A stretch of 64,000 nucleotides of DNA from Symsagittifera roscoffensis (GCF_963678635.1 NC_087064.1:12200819-12264818); one strand, 5' to 3'. Positions 14,101 through 26,259 are shown, numbered from the stretch's first letter. The notes: generated by a model from the sequence alone, not told the origin. Made by a program: numbers and translations.

Positions 14101-15481
14101 ATCGTTTCCCGGGCGATGCAAAGAAGAAAAAAATTCCTAGAAAAGCGCAATCCTAATTTTTTGTAACTTCTTACTGCTTCACTGTCAAAAAAGAGGAAAA
14201 CTACTCAAATAAATAGCTGAATTTTGAAACTCAAATGAAATGAATCATTCATGATTTTGATTCGAAAGTTTGGTAAAAAAAATTGCAATAAAGAGCAAAG
14301 TTTTTGTTCAAACGGTGAACAGTTTAAATCAAGCATCGGTGGGTTAGTGAAAGAATTGTCGCCTGCCTAGCAATTTACCCGTACTCGACTCGCGGCCGAT
14401 GCAGCGCAGATAGTTTTCCTAGTAAATCACAAAATTAAACTTTCGTTTTTTCACAGTTCCACTGTCAAAAAAGAAGAAAAATACTCAAATATTCAGCCGA
14501 ATTCGAAGCCTTAATTAAAATGAAACAAAGTTTTGGTGATTTTGATTCGAAGCTTTGATAGAAAAAAATTAGAATGGAGAGCAAAATTTTTTTGGAACGA
14601 TTAAAACAGTAAAAATCAAGCATCTGTGGTTCAGTGGTAGAATAGTCGTCCCCCACGCGATAGACCCGTGTTCGATTCCCGGCCGATGCAAAGAAGAAAA
14701 AAACTTCCAAGAGAAGCGCAATCTTAATTTTTGTAACTTCTTACTGCTCCATTGTCAAAAAAGAGGAAAACTACTCAAATAAATAGCTGAATTTTGAAAC
14801 TCAAATGAAATGAATCTTTCATGATTTTGATTCGAAAGTTTGGTAAAAAAAATTGCAATTAAGAGCAAAGTTTTTGTTCAAACGGTGAACAGTTTAAATC
14901 AAGCATCGGTGGGTTAGTGGAACAATTGTCGGCTGCCTAGAAATTTACCCGTATTCGACTCACGGCCGATGCAGCGCAGATAGTTTTCCTAGTAAATCAC
15001 AAAATTAAACTTTGGTGTTTTCACAGTTCCACCGTCAAAAAAGAAGAAAAATACTCAAATATTCAGCCAAATTCGAAGCCTTAATTAAAATGAAACAAAG
15101 TTTTGGTGATTTTGATTCGAAGCTTTGATAGAAAAAAAATAGAATGGAGAGCAAAATTTTGTTGGAACGATTAAAAAAGTAAAAATCAAGCATCTGTGGT
15201 TCAGTGGTAGAATTGTCGTCCCCCACGCGATAGACCCGTGTTCGATACCCGGCCGGTGCAAAGCAGGAAAGCAGAAAAATTTTCCTAGAAGAGCGCAAAG
15301 TTAAATTTTTTCAACTTCCTACTGTTCCACTGTCAAAAAAGAAGAAAACTACTCAAGTAAATAGCTGAAGTTCTAAACTCAAATGAAATGAACCATTCAT
15401 GACTTTGATTCAAAATTTTGAAGAAAAATTGAAATGAAGAGCAAAATTTTTGTTCAAACGATTAAAGCAAGTAAACATCAG

Positions 15482-15552
15482 GCATCGGTGGTTCAGTTGT
15501 AGGATTGTCGCCTTCAACGCGATAGACCATGATTCGAATCCCGGGCGATGCA
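15482..15552 (+). pseudogene. tRNA-Gly-derived unit with anticodon TCA (would read UGA)
   Basis: The anticodon arm is GTCGC, loop CTTCAAC, GCGAT: stem paired, U33 kept, anticodon UCA. Acceptor is GCATCGG/GCGATGC with a G7-G66 clash. G18 is lost (AGTTGTA). The T stem CATGA/CCCGG has three mismatches, so a working suppressor is unlikely. A change of position 36 from C to A in the TCC class explains the anticodon. Confidence 0.7.
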
Positions 15553-16350
15553 AAGCAGAAAAGCAGAAAAAGTTTTCGAGAAAAGCGCAATTTTACGTTT
15601 TTTCAATTATTACTGTGCCACTGTCAAAAAAGAGGAAAACTACTCAAATAAATAGCTGAATTTTGAAACTCAAATGAAATGAACCATTCATGATTTTGAT
15701 TCGAAAGTTTGGTAAAAAAAATTGCAATTAAGAGCAAAGTTTTTGTTCAAACGGTGAACAGTTTAAACCAAGCATCGGTGGGTTAGTGGAAGAATTGTCG
15801 CCTTGCCTAACAATTCACCCGTATTCGACTCACGGCCGATGCAGCGCAGATAGTTTTCCTAGTAAATCACAAAATTAAACTTTTGTGTTTTCACAGTTCT
15901 ACCGTCAAAAAAGAAAAAAAAACTCAAATATTCAGCCAAATTCGAAGCCTTAATTAAAATGAAACAAAGTTTTGGTGATTTTGATTCGAAGCTTTGATAG
16001 AAAAAAAATAGAATGGAGAGCAAAATTTTGTTGGAACGATTAAAACAGTAAAAATCAAGCATCTGTGGTTCAGTGGTAGAATTGTCGTCCCCCACGCGAT
16101 AGACCCCTGTTCGATTCCCGGCCGGTGCAAAGCAGGAAAGCAGAAAAATTTTCCTAGAAAAGCGCAAAGTTAAATTTTTTCAACTTCCTACTGTTCCACT
16201 GTCAAAAAAGAAGAAAACTACTCAAGTAAATAGCTGAAGTTCTAAACTCAAATGAAATGAACCATTCATGACTTTGATTCAAAATTTTGAAGAAAAATTG
16301 AAATGAAGAGCAAAATTTTTTTTCAAACGATTAAAGCAGTTAAACATCAG

Positions 16351-16421
16351 GCATCGGTGGTTCAGTTGTAGCATTGTCGCCTTCAACGCGATAGACCATG
16401 GTTCGAATCCCGGGCGATGCA
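16351..16421 (+). pseudogene. tRNA-Gly-derived unit with anticodon TCA
   Basis: This is the partner of 15482-15552 in the 869-bp duplication. It has the same paired anticodon stem and TCA. It differs in having G53 (CATGG) where the other copy has A, so its B box is closer to consensus. Confidence 0.7.
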
Positions 16422-17814
16422 AAGCAGAAAAGCAGAAAAAGGTTTCGAGAAAAGCGCAATTTTACGTTTTTTCAATTATTACTGTGCCACTGTCAAAAAA
16501 GAGGAAAACTACTCAAATAAATAGCTGAATTTTGAACTCAAATGAAATGAATCATTCATGATTTTGATTCGAAAGTTTGGCAAAAAAAATTGCAATAAAG
16601 AGCAAAGTTTTTGTTCAAACGGTGAACAGTTTAAATCAAGCATCGGTGGGTTAGTGAAAGAATTGTCGCCTGCCTAGCAATTTACCCGTATTCGACTCGC
16701 GGCCGATGCAGCGCAGATAGTTTTCCTAGTAAATCACAAAATTAAACTTTCGTTTTTTCACAGTTCCACTGTCAAAAAAGAAGAAAAATACTCAAATATT
16801 CAGCCGAATTCGAAGCCTTAATTAAAATGAAACAAAGTTTTGGTGATTTTGATTCGAAGCTTTGATAGAAAAAAATTAGAATGGAGAGCAAAATTTTGTT
16901 GGAACGATTAAAACAGTAAAAATTAAGCATCTGTGGTTCAGTGGTAGAATAGTCGTCCCCCACGCGATAGACCTGATTTCGATTCCCGGCCGATGCAAAG
17001 AAGAAAAAAGTTTCCAAGAGAAGCGCAATCTTTATAAATTAAATGAATCATTCATGCTTTTGATTCGAAAGTTTGTAAAAAAAACTGTAATTAAGAGCAA
17101 AGTTTTTGTTCAAACGGTGAACGGTTTAAATCAAGCATCGGTGGGTTAGTGGAAGAATTGTCGCCTGCCTAGCAATTTACCCGTATTCGACTCACGGCCG
17201 ATGCAGCGCAGATAGTTTTCCTAGTAAATCACAAAATTAAACTTTTGTATTTTCACAGTTCCACTGTCAAAAGAGAAGAAAAATACTCAAATATTCAGCC
17301 GAATTCGAAGCCTTAATTAAAATGAAACAAAATTTTGGTGATTTTGATTCGCAGCTTTGATAGAAAAAAAATAGATGGAGAGAAAAATTTTGTTGGAACG
17401 ATTAAAACAGTAAAAATCAAGCATCTGTGGTTCAGTGGTAGAATAGTCGTCCCCCACGCGATAAACCCGTGTTCGATTCCCGGCCGGTGCAAAGCAGGAA
17501 AGCAGAAAAATTTTCCTAGAAAAGCGCAAAGTTAAATTTAGCTGAATTTTACAACTCAAAAAAAAATAGGTCATTCAGGGCTTTGATTCGAAGCTTTGAT
17601 GAAAAAATTGGAATGAAGAGCAAAAAATTGACGAAAAGATTGAAACGGATAAAATCAAGCATCGGCGGTTCAGTGGTAAAATTGTCGCCTGCCACCCGAT
17701 AGAGCCGGATTTGATTTCTGGTTGCTGCAAAGTTTGATGCAAAAAATTGCTGCGAAAAAAATTTAAAATGATGAGCAAAGTTTTTGTCGGAACAATTAAA
17801 AAAGGTTAAATCAA

Positions 17815-17877
17815 AGACCGGTGGTAGAATTGTCACCTGCCATGCGATAGACCCGAGTTCCTTTTCCGGCCGATGCA
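17815..17877 (+). pseudogene. 5'-deleted tRNA-Gly pseudogene
   Basis: The body begins abruptly at GACCGGTGGTAGAATTG, lacking the acceptor 5' half and part of the D arm. The anticodon region reads GTCACCTGCCATGCGAT, GCC at 34-36 with a disturbed stem. It ends in CCGATGCA. It lies only about 85 bases after the previous body, so a linker deletion accompanied the truncation. Confidence 0.75.
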
Positions 17878-18090
17878 AAGCAGAAAAAAAGTCCCAGAAA
17901 AGCGCAATCTTAAACTTTTGTAACTTATTACTGTTCCACTGTCAAAAAAGAAGAAAAATACTCAAGTAAATAGCTGAAGTTCTAAACTCAAATGAAATGA
18001 ACCATTCATGACTTTGATTCAAAATTTTGAAGAAAAATTGAAATGAAGAGCAAAATTTTTGTTCAACCGATTAAAGCAGTTAAACATCAG

Positions 18091-18161
18091 GCATCGGTGG
18101 TTCAGTTTTAGCATTGTCGCCTTCAACGCGATAGACCATGATTCGAATCCCGAGCGATGCA
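18091..18161 (+). pseudogene. tRNA-Gly-derived unit with anticodon TCA
   Basis: Same class as 15482: GTCGC, CTTCAAC, GCGAT and acceptor GCATCGG. The D loop is AGTTTTA and the T-stem 3' strand reads CCCGA, adding further damage. Confidence 0.68.
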
Positions 18162-18385
18162 AAGCAGAAAAGCAGAAAAAAATCTCGAGAAAAGCGCAAT
18201 TTTACGTTTTTTCAATTATTACTGTGCCACTGTCAAAAAAGAGGAAAATTACTCAAATAAGTAGCTGAATTCGAAATCTCAATTAAAATGAAACAACGTT
18301 TTTTTGATTTTGATTCGAAACTTTGATGAAAAAATTGGAATGAAGAGCAAAACTTTGTTGGAACAATTAAAACAGTATAAATTAG

Positions 18386-18456
18386 ACATCAGTGGTTCAG
18401 TTGAAGAATTGTCTCCTTCAACGCGACAGACCCGGGTTTGATTCCCGGCCGGTGCA
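18386..18456 (+). pseudogene. tRNA-Gly-derived unit with anticodon TCA and damaged acceptor
   Basis: Position 1 is A and position 6 is also changed (ACATCAG against CCGGTGC). The anticodon arm is GTCTC, CTTCAAC, GCGAC. The T arm CCGGG/CCCGG is fully paired but the loop has TTTGATT, losing C56. Confidence 0.62.
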
Positions 18457-18955
18457 AAGCAGGAAAGCAGAAAAATTTTCCTAGAAAAGCGCAAAGTTAA
18501 ATTTTTTCAATTTCCTACTGTTCCACTGTCAAAAAAGAGGAGAACTAATAATTAGCTGAGTTTTACAACTCAAATAAAATAGGTCATTCAGGGTTTTGAT
18601 TCGAAAATTTGGGAAAAAATTGAATTGAAGAGCAAACTTTTTGTTCAAACGGTGAACAGTCTAATTCAAGCATCGCTGGGTTAGTGGATGATTGTCGCCT
18701 GCCTAGCAATATACACGTATTCGATTCCCGGCCGATGCAGCGCAGATAGTTTTCCTAGAAAAGCGCTAACTTAAACGTTTGTAACTTTTTACTGTTCCAC
18801 TAACAAAAAAGGGAAAAACTACTCAAATAATTAGCTGAATTCGAAAGTTCAATTAAAATGAAACAAAGTTTTCATGACTTTGGTTCAACGCTTTGATGAA
18901 AAATTTGGATGATAGAGCAAAACTTTGCTGAAACGATTATAGTAATTAACATCAA

Positions 18956-19024
18956 GCATCGGTTCAGTGGTGGAAATTGTCGCCTGCCACGCGATGGACC
19001 CGGGTTCGATTCCCGGCCGATGCA
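18956..19024 (+). pseudogene. tRNA-Gly(GCC) with a 2-base deletion after the acceptor strand
   Basis: From the D loop onward this is an excellent tRNA-Gly(GCC): GTCGC, CTGCCAC, GCGAT, and a perfect CCGGG/CCCGG T stem ending CCGATGCA. The 5' end reads GCATCGGTTCAGTGG, two bases short, so the acceptor strand and the position 8-9 connector overlap the D stem. A TTTT run follows at about 19040. Probably inactive, but one indel from intact. Confidence 0.72.
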
Positions 19025-20065
19025 AAGCAGCAATGCTAAAAGTTTTGCCGGAAAAGCGCAAACTTAAATTTTTTCATTTTTCACTGCTCCACGAGTTCAA
19101 AACCTCAATTAGACTGAAACAATGTTTCATGATTTTGTTCAAAGTTTTGATAAAAAAATTGGATTGAAGAGCAAAATTTTGTTCAAACGATTAAAATAGT
19201 GTAACTCAAGCAACGCTGGTTTAATGGTAGAATTGTCGCCTGCCACGCGACAGACCCGGTTTTTATTCCTGACCGATGCATAGCAGAAAGAATTTCCTAG
19301 GAAAAAGCAGTCTTAAACTTTTGTAACTTTTTACTGTTCCACTGTCAAAAAAGAGGAAAATTACTCAAATATATAGCTGTATTTTTAAACTCAAATGAAT
19401 TGAATCTTTCAAGATTTCGATTCAAAATATTGTTAAAAAATTGAAACGAAGGCAAATTTTTTGTTCAAACGGTGAACAACTTAATTCAAGCATCAGTGGT
19501 TCAGTGGCAGGATTGTCGACTTCGAAGCAATAGTCCCGTGTTCGAGTCCCGGCCGATGCAGAGCAGAGAGTGTTACTAGAAAAGGGCAAGTTTAAACTTC
19601 TGTAAATTTTACTGTCCACTGTCAAAAAGAGGAAAAATACTAAAATATTCGGCTGAATTCAAAACCTCAATTAGAATGAAACAAAACTTTCATGATTTTC
19701 TTCGAAGTTTTGATGAAAAGATTGGATTGAAGAGCAAAACTTTCTTCAAACTATCAAAACAGTTTACATCAAGCATCGGTGGTTCAGTCGTAGAATTGTC
19801 GCCTGCCACGCGATAGACCCGATTTCGATTCCCCTCCAATGCAAATCAGAAAAGCAGAAAAAATTTTGCCGGAAAAGATCAAACTTAAATTTTTGCAACT
19901 TTTTACTGTTCCACTGTCAAAAAAGAGGAAACTAGTGAAATATTCAGCTGAATTCAACCTCAATTAGAATGAAACAAAACTTTCATGATTTTGTTCGAAG
20001 TTTTGATGAAAAGATTGGATTGAAGAGCAAAACTTTCTTCAAACTATCAAAACAGTTTACAGCAA

Positions 20066-20136
20066 GCATCGGTGGTTCAGTGGTAGAATTGTCGCCTAGC
20101 ACGCGATAGACATGGGTTCGATTACCGGCCGATGCA
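20066..20136 (+). pseudogene. tRNA-Gly-derived unit with anticodon AGC (alanine)
   Basis: The acceptor GCATCGG/CCGATGC and the anticodon stem GTCGC/GCGAT are fully paired, and U33 is kept. The loop CTAGCAC gives AGC, an alanine anticodon. The T stem ends ATGGG/ACCGG are imperfect (53-61 is G-A). It occupies the slot used by GCC units elsewhere, just before a TCC unit. Confidence 0.65.
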
Positions 20137-20342
20137 TAGCAGAAAAAAATTCCTAAGAAAGAGTCTTAAACTTTTGTAACTTATTACTGTTTCACTGTCA
20201 AAAAAGAAAACTACTCAATGAATAGCTGAAGTTCAAAACTCAAATGAAATTAATCATTCATGATTTTGATTCAAAAATTCGGCGAAAAATTGAAATGAAG
20301 AGCAAAGTTTTTGTTCAAACGATTAATACGGATAAAAATCAT

Positions 20343-20413
20343 GCATCGGTGGTTCAGTTGTAGCATTGTTGCCTTCCACGCAATAGACCATGGTTCGATT
20401 CCCGCGCGATGCA
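20343..20413 (+). pseudogene. tRNA-Gly(TCC)-like unit
   Basis: Anticodon arm GTTGC, CTTCCAC, GCAAT is fully paired with UCC at 34-36. The rest is poor: G18 is lost (AGTTGTA), C23 breaks the D stem, G7-G66 clash, and the T stem is CATGG/CCCGC. Spaced about 280 bases after the AGC unit, as in later tetramers. Confidence 0.62.
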
Positions 20414-20934
20414 AAGCAGAAAAGCAGAAAAAATTTTCTAGAAAAGCGCAATTTTACGTTTCTTCAATTTTTTATTGTGCCACTGTCAAAAAAAGAGGAA
20501 AACTACTCAAATAATTAGCTGAATTGGAAACCTCAATTAAAAGGAAACAAAGTTTTCATGATTTTGATTCAACGCTTTGATGAAAAACTTGGATGATAGA
20601 GCAAAACTTTGCTGGAACGATTAGAGCATTTTAAATCAAGCATCGGTGGTTCAGTCGTAGAATTGTCGCCTGCCACGCGATAGACACGATTTCGATTCCC
20701 GTCCAATGCAAATCAGCAAAGCAGAAAAAATTTTCTAGAAAAGCGCAATTTTACGTTTCTTCAATTTTTTATTGTGCCACTGTCAAAAAAAGAGGAAAAC
20801 TACTCAAATAAGTAGCTGAATTGGAAATCAATTAAAATGAAACAAAGTTTTCATGATTTTGATTCAACGCTGTCATGAAAAACTTGGATGATAGAGCAAA
20901 ACTTTGCTGGAACGATTAGAGCAGTTTAAATCAA

Positions 20935-21005
20935 GCATCGGTGATTCAGTGGTAGAATTGTCGCCTCCCACGCGATAGACCCGGTTTCGATTCCCGGCCG
21001 ATGCA
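20935..21005 (+). pseudogene. tRNA-Gly(CCC)-like unit, G10 changed
   Basis: The acceptor stem is perfect and the anticodon arm GTCGC, CTCCCAC, GCGAT is paired with U33 and anticodon CCC. A replaces G10 in the D stem, and G53 is T (CCGGT), breaking 53-61. First unit of the first 3,651-bp copy. Confidence 0.6.
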
Positions 21006-22608
21006 AAGCAACAAAGCAAAAAATTTTGCCGGAAAAGCGCAAACTTAAATGTTTTCATTTTTTGCTGTTTCACTGTCAAAAAAGAGGAAAATCAAAATAT
21101 TCAGCTGAGCTCAAAACCTCAATTAGACTGAAACAAAGTTTTCATGATTTTGTTCAAAGTTTTGGATGAAAAAATTGAATTGAAGAGCAAAACTTTGTTC
21201 AAACGATTAAAATAGTGAAAAACAAGCATCGCTGGTTCAGTGGTAGAATTGTCGCCAGCCACGCGATAGACCCGGGTCCGATTTCCGGCCGATACATAGC
21301 AGAAAAAATTTCCGAGGAAAGAGCAGTCTGAATCTTTTTTAGTTTATCACTGTTCCACTGTCAAAAAAGAGGAAATCTACTCAAATGAAAACTTTATTTT
21401 AAAACTCAAATGAATTGAATCGTTCATGATTTTGATTCAAAGTATTGTTAAAAATTGAATTGAAATGCAAAGTTTTTGTTCAAACGGTGAACATATTAAT
21501 ACAAGCATCAGTGGTTCAGTGGCAGGATTGTCGACTGCCAAGCAATATACCCGTGTTCGAGTCCCGGCCTATGCACCGCAGAAAGTTTTACTAGAAAAGC
21601 GCAAATTTAAAGTTTTGTAATTTTTACTGTCCACTGTCAAAAAAGAGGAAACTACTGAAATACTCAGCTGAACTCAACCTCAATTAGATTGGATTGAAGA
21701 GCAAAACTTTGTTCAAACGATTAAAATAGTGTAAATCAAGCATTGGTGGTTCAGTGGTAGAATTATCGCCTGGCACACGATAGACCAGTGTTCGATTCGC
21801 GTGCGATGCATAGCAGAAAAAAAATCCTAAGAAAGAGCAGTCTTAAGCTTTTGTAACTTATTATTGTTCCACTTTCAAGAAAAAAAACTACTCAAATGAA
21901 TAGCTGAAGTTCAAAACTCAAATGAAATGAATCATTCATGATTTTGATTCGAAAACTTGGTGAAAAATTGAAATGAAGAGCAAAGTTTTTGTTCAAACGA
22001 TGAAAGCAGATAAAAATCAAGCATCGGTGGTTCAGTTGTAGCATTGTTGCCTTCCACACAACAGACCATGGTTCGATTCCCGGGCAATGCAAAGCAGAAA
22101 AGCAGAAAAAATTTTCTAGAAAAGCGCAATTTTACGTTTCTTCAATTTTTTATTGTGCCACTGTAAAAAAAGTGGAAAACTACTCAAATAATTAGCTGAA
22201 TTGGAAACCTCAATTAAAAGGAAACAAAGTTTTCATGATTTTGATTCAACCCTTTGATGAAAAACTTGGATGATAGAGCAAAACTTTGTTCAAACTATCA
22301 AAACAGATTACATCAAGCATCGATGGTTCAGTCGTAGAATTGGCGCCTGCCACGCGATAAACCCGGTTTCCATTCCCGTCCGATGCAAATCTCAAAAGCA
22401 GAAAAAATTTGCCGGAAAAGCGCAAACTTAAATTTTTGCAACTTTTTACTGTTCCACTGTCAAAAAAGAGGAAACTACTGAAATAGTTAACTGAATTGAA
22501 CCTCAATTAGAATGAAACAAATTTTTCATGATTTTGTTCGAAGTTTCGAAGAAAAAAATGGATTGAAGAGCAAAAATTTGTTCAAACGATTAAAATAGTG
22601 TAAATCAA

Positions 22609-22679
22609 GCATCGGTGGTTCAGTGGTAGAATTGTCGCCTCCCACGCGATAGACCCGGTTTCGATTCCCAGCCGATGCA
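22609..22679 (+). pseudogene. tRNA-Gly(CCC)-like unit with T-stem damage
   Basis: Acceptor, D arm and anticodon arm are intact, with CCC. T stem CCGGT/CCCAG has mismatches at 53-61 and 50-64. Confidence 0.6.
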
Positions 22680-24585
22680 AAGCAACAAAGCAAAAAATTT
22701 TGCAGGAAAAGCGCAAACTTAAATGTTTTCATTTTTTGCTGTTTCACTGTCAAAAAAGAGGAAAATCAAAATATTCAGCTGAGCTCAAAACCTCAATTAG
22801 ACTGAAACAAAGTTTTCATGATTTTGTTCAAAGTTTTGGATGAAAAAATTGGATTGAAGAGCAAAACTTTGTTCAAACGATTAAAATAGTAAAAATCAAG
22901 CATCGCTGGTTCAGTGGTAGAAATTTCGCCAGCCACGCAATAGACCCGGGTCCGATTTCCGGCCGATACATAGCAAAAAAAATTTCCGAGGAAAGAGCAG
23001 TCTGAATCTTTTTTAATTTATCACTGTTCCACTGTCAAAAAAGAGGAAATCTACTCAAATGAAAACTGTATTTTAAAACTCAAATGAATTGAATTGAATC
23101 GTTCATGATTTTGATTCAAAATATTGTTTACAAAAATGAATTGAAATGCAAAGTTTTTGTTCAAACGATGAACTTATTAATACAAGCATCAGTGGTTCAG
23201 TGGCAGGATTGTCGACTGCCAAGCAATATACCCGTGTTCGAGTCCCGGCCTATGCACCGCAGAAAGTTTTACTAGAAAAGCGCAAATTTAAAGTTTTTTT
23301 AATTTTTAATGTCCACTGTCAAAAAAGAGGAAACTACTGAAATACTCAGCTGAACTCAACCTCAATTAGATTGGATTGAAGAGCAAAACTTTGTTCAAAC
23401 AATTAAAATAGTGTAAATCAAGAATTGGTGGTTCAGTGGTAGAGTTGTCGCCTGGCACACGATAGACCAGTGTTCAATTCGCGGGCGATGCATAGCAGAA
23501 AAAAATTCCTAAGAAAGAGCAGTCTTAAGCTTTTGTAATTTATTATTGTTCCACTTTCAAAAAAGAAAACTACACAAATGAATAAATGAAGTTCAAAACT
23601 CAAATGAAATGAATCATTCATGATTTTGATTCGAAAACTTGGTGAAAAATTGAAATGAAGAGCAAAGTTTTTGTTCAAACGATTAAAACAGATAAAAAGC
23701 AAGCATCGGTGGTTCAGTTGTAGCATTGTTGCCTTCCACACAATAGACCATGGTTCGATTCCCGGGCGATGCAAAGCAGAAAAGCAGAAAAAATTTTCTA
23801 GAAAAGCGCAATTTTACGTTCCTTCAATTTTTTATTGTGCCACTGTCAAAAAAAGAGGAAAACTACTCAAATAATTAGCTGAATTGGAAACCTCAATTAA
23901 AAGGAAACAAATTTTTCATGATTTTGATTCAACGCTTTGATGAAAAACTTGGATGATAGAGCAAAACTTTGCTGGAACGATTAGAGCATTTTAAATCAAG
24001 CATCGGTGGTTCAGTCGTAGAATTGTCGCCTGCCACGCGATAGACCCCATTTCGATTCCCGTCCAATGCAAATCAGAAAAGCAGAAAAATTTTGCCGGAA
24101 AAGATCAAACTTAAATGTTTTCATTTTTTTTTGTTTTACTGTCAAAAAAGAGGAAACTATCAAAATATTCAGCTGAGCTCAAAATCTCAATTAGACTGAA
24201 ACAAAGTTTTCATATTTTTGTTCAAAGTTTTGATGAAAAAAATGGATTGAAGAGCAAAATTTTGTTCAAACGATTAAAATAGTGTAAATCAAGCATCGGT
24301 GGTTCAGTTGTAGCATTGTCGCCTTCCACGCAATAGAAAATGGTTCGATTCCCGGGCGATGCAAAGCAGAAAAACAGAAAAATTTTTCTAGAAAAGCGCA
24401 ATTTTACGTTTTTTCATTTTTTTTTGTGCCACAGTCAAAAAAGAGGAAGACTACTCAAATAATTAGCTGAATTGGAAATCAATTAAAATGAAACAAAGTT
24501 TTCATGATTTTGATTCAACGCTTTCATGAAAAACTTGGATGATAGAGCAAAACTTTGCTGGAACGATTAGAGCAGTTTAAATCAA

Positions 24586-24656
24586 GCATCGGTGGTTCAG
24601 TGGTAGAATTGTCGCCTCCCACGCGATAGACCCGGTTTCGATTCCCGGCCGATGCA
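24586..24656 (+). tRNA. tRNA-Gly(CCC) candidate
   Basis: A good cloverleaf: acceptor GCATCGG/CCGATGC 7/7, D stem GTTC/GAAT with the usual G-U, anticodon stem GTCGC/GCGAT with G27-U43, loop CTCCCAC with U33 and anticodon CCC, and discriminator A73. The single clear defect is T at position 53 (T stem CCGGT/CCCGG), which also weakens the B box. TTTT follows about 15 bases downstream. It would decode GGG if expressed. Confidence 0.55.
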
Positions 24657-26259
24657 AAGCAACAAAGCAAAAAATTTTGCCGGAAAAGCGCAAACTTTAA
24701 TGTTTTCATTTTTTGCTGTTTCACTGTCAAAAAAGAGGAAAATCAAAATATTCAGCTGAGCTCAAAACCTCAATTAGACTGAAACAAAGTTTTCATGATT
24801 TTGTTCAAAGTTTTGGATGAAAAAATTGAATTGAAGAGCAAAACTTTGTTCAAACGATTAAAATAGTGAAGAACAAGCATCGCTGGTTCAGTGGTAGAAT
24901 TGTTGCCAGCCACGCGATAGACCCGGGCCCGATTTCCGGCCGATACATAGCAGAAAAAATTTCCGAGGAAAGAGCAGTCTGAATCTTTTTTAGTTTATCA
25001 CTGTTCCACTGTCAAAAAAGAGGAAATCTACTCAAATGAAAACTTTATTTTAAAACTCAAATGAATTGAATCGTTCATGATTTTGATTCAAAGTATTGTT
25101 AAAAATTGAATTGAAATGCAAAGTTTTTGTTCAAACGGTGAACATATTAATACAAGCATCAGTGGTTCAGTGGCAGAATTGTCGAATGCCAAGCAATATA
25201 CCCGTGTTCGAGTCCCGGCCTATGCACCGCAGAAAGTTTTACTAGAAAAGCGCAAATTTTAAGTTTTGTAATTTTTACTGTCCACTGTCAAAAAAGAGGA
25301 AACTACTGAAATACTCAGCTGAACTCAACCTCAATTAGATTGGATTGAAGAGCAAAACTTTGTTCAAACGATTAAAATAGTGTAAATCAAGCATTGGTGG
25401 TTCAGTGGTAGAATTATCGCCTGGCACACGATAGACCAGTGTTCGATTCGCGTGCGATGCATAGCAGAAAAAAAATCCTAAGAAAGAGCAGTCTTAAGCT
25501 TTTGTAACTTATTATTGTTCCACTTTCAAGAAAAAAAAACTACTCAAATGAATAGCTGAAGTTCAAAACTCAAATGAAATGAATCATTCATGATTTTGAT
25601 TCGAAAACTTGGTGAAAAATTGAAATGAAGAGCAAAGTTTTTGTTCAAACGATTAAAACAGATAAAAATCAAGCATCGGTGGTTCAGTTGTAGCATTGTT
25701 GCCTTCCACACAACAGACCATGGTTCGATTCCCGGGCAATGCAAAGCAGAAAAGCAGAAAAAATTTTCTAGAAAAGCGCAATTTTACGTTTCTTCAATTT
25801 TTTATTGTGCCACTGTCAAAAAAGAGGAAAACTACTCAAATAATTAGCTGAATTGGAAACCTCAATTAAAAGGAAACAAAGTTTTCATGATTTTGATTCA
25901 ACCCTTTGATGAAAAACTTGGATGATAGAGCAAAACTTTGTTCAAACTATCAAAACAGATTACGTCAAGCATCGATGGTTCAGTCGTAGAATTGGCGCCT
26001 GCCACGCGATAAACCCGGTTTCCATTCCCGTCCGATGCAAATCTCAAAAGCAGAAAAAATTTGCCGCAAAAGCGCAAACTTAAATTTTTGCAACTTTTTA
26101 CTGTTCCACTGTCAAAAAGAGGAAACTACTGAAATAGTTAACTGAATTGAACCTCAATTAGAATGAAACAAATTTTTCATGATTTTGTTCGAAGTTTCGA
26201 AGAAAAAAATGGATTGAAGAGCAAAAATTTGTTCAAACGATTAAAATAGTGTAAATCAA

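Larger units (their letters stand above)
3301..14860 (+). repeat. Homogenised block of dead tRNA-Gly units (AAC, CCC/C33 and broken GCC classes)
   Basis: Three classes alternate. (1) Acceptor GCCACTG with anticodon positions AAC, starts 3927, 4513, 4805, 5667, 5959, 6530, 7392, 7684, 8547, 8842, 9136, 9998, 10290, 11152, 11446, 12601, 12896, 13759, 14050; 11740 reads CAC instead. (2) Acceptor GCATCTG with loop CCCCCAC, so C33 and CCC, starts 3343, 5375, 7100, 8255, 9706, 10860, 12309, 13467, 14620. (3) GCATCGGTGGGTTAGTG with loop CTGCCTA, starts 5088, 6243, 6813, 7968, 9419, 10573, 12023, 13180, 14333. Units 3634 and 4219 have U33 with CCC but ruined acceptor stems. Class 1 has four acceptor mismatches (3-70, 4-69, 6-67, 7-66). 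Class 2 lacks U33. Class 3 has a C29-A41 mismatch. None should make a good tRNA, yet copies are almost identical. Confidence 0.88.
14861..20300 (+). repeat. Mixed, partly scrambled array segment
   Basis: Body starts: 14903, 15190, 15482, 15772, 16059, 16351, 16640, 16927, 17135, 17421, 17659, 17815, 18091, 18386, 18670, 18956, 19210, 19490, 19773, 20066. Spacing is irregular. 16927 to 17135 is only 208 bases, and 17659 to 17815 about 156, so linkers have been partly deleted. Bodies 14903, 15190 and 15482 recur 869 bases on as 15772, 16059 and 16351. Unit 19490 reads TCG in the anticodon position. This is the transition from the left-hand classes to those filling the right-hand two thirds. Confidence 0.82.

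Noticed and set aside
23671-23874. Plus-strand ORFs of about 67-70 codons across TCC units (also 27322-27525, 41458-41664 and others)
   Set aside because: They run from the linker through the tRNA body into the next linker and recur with the repeat. Nothing suggests translation.
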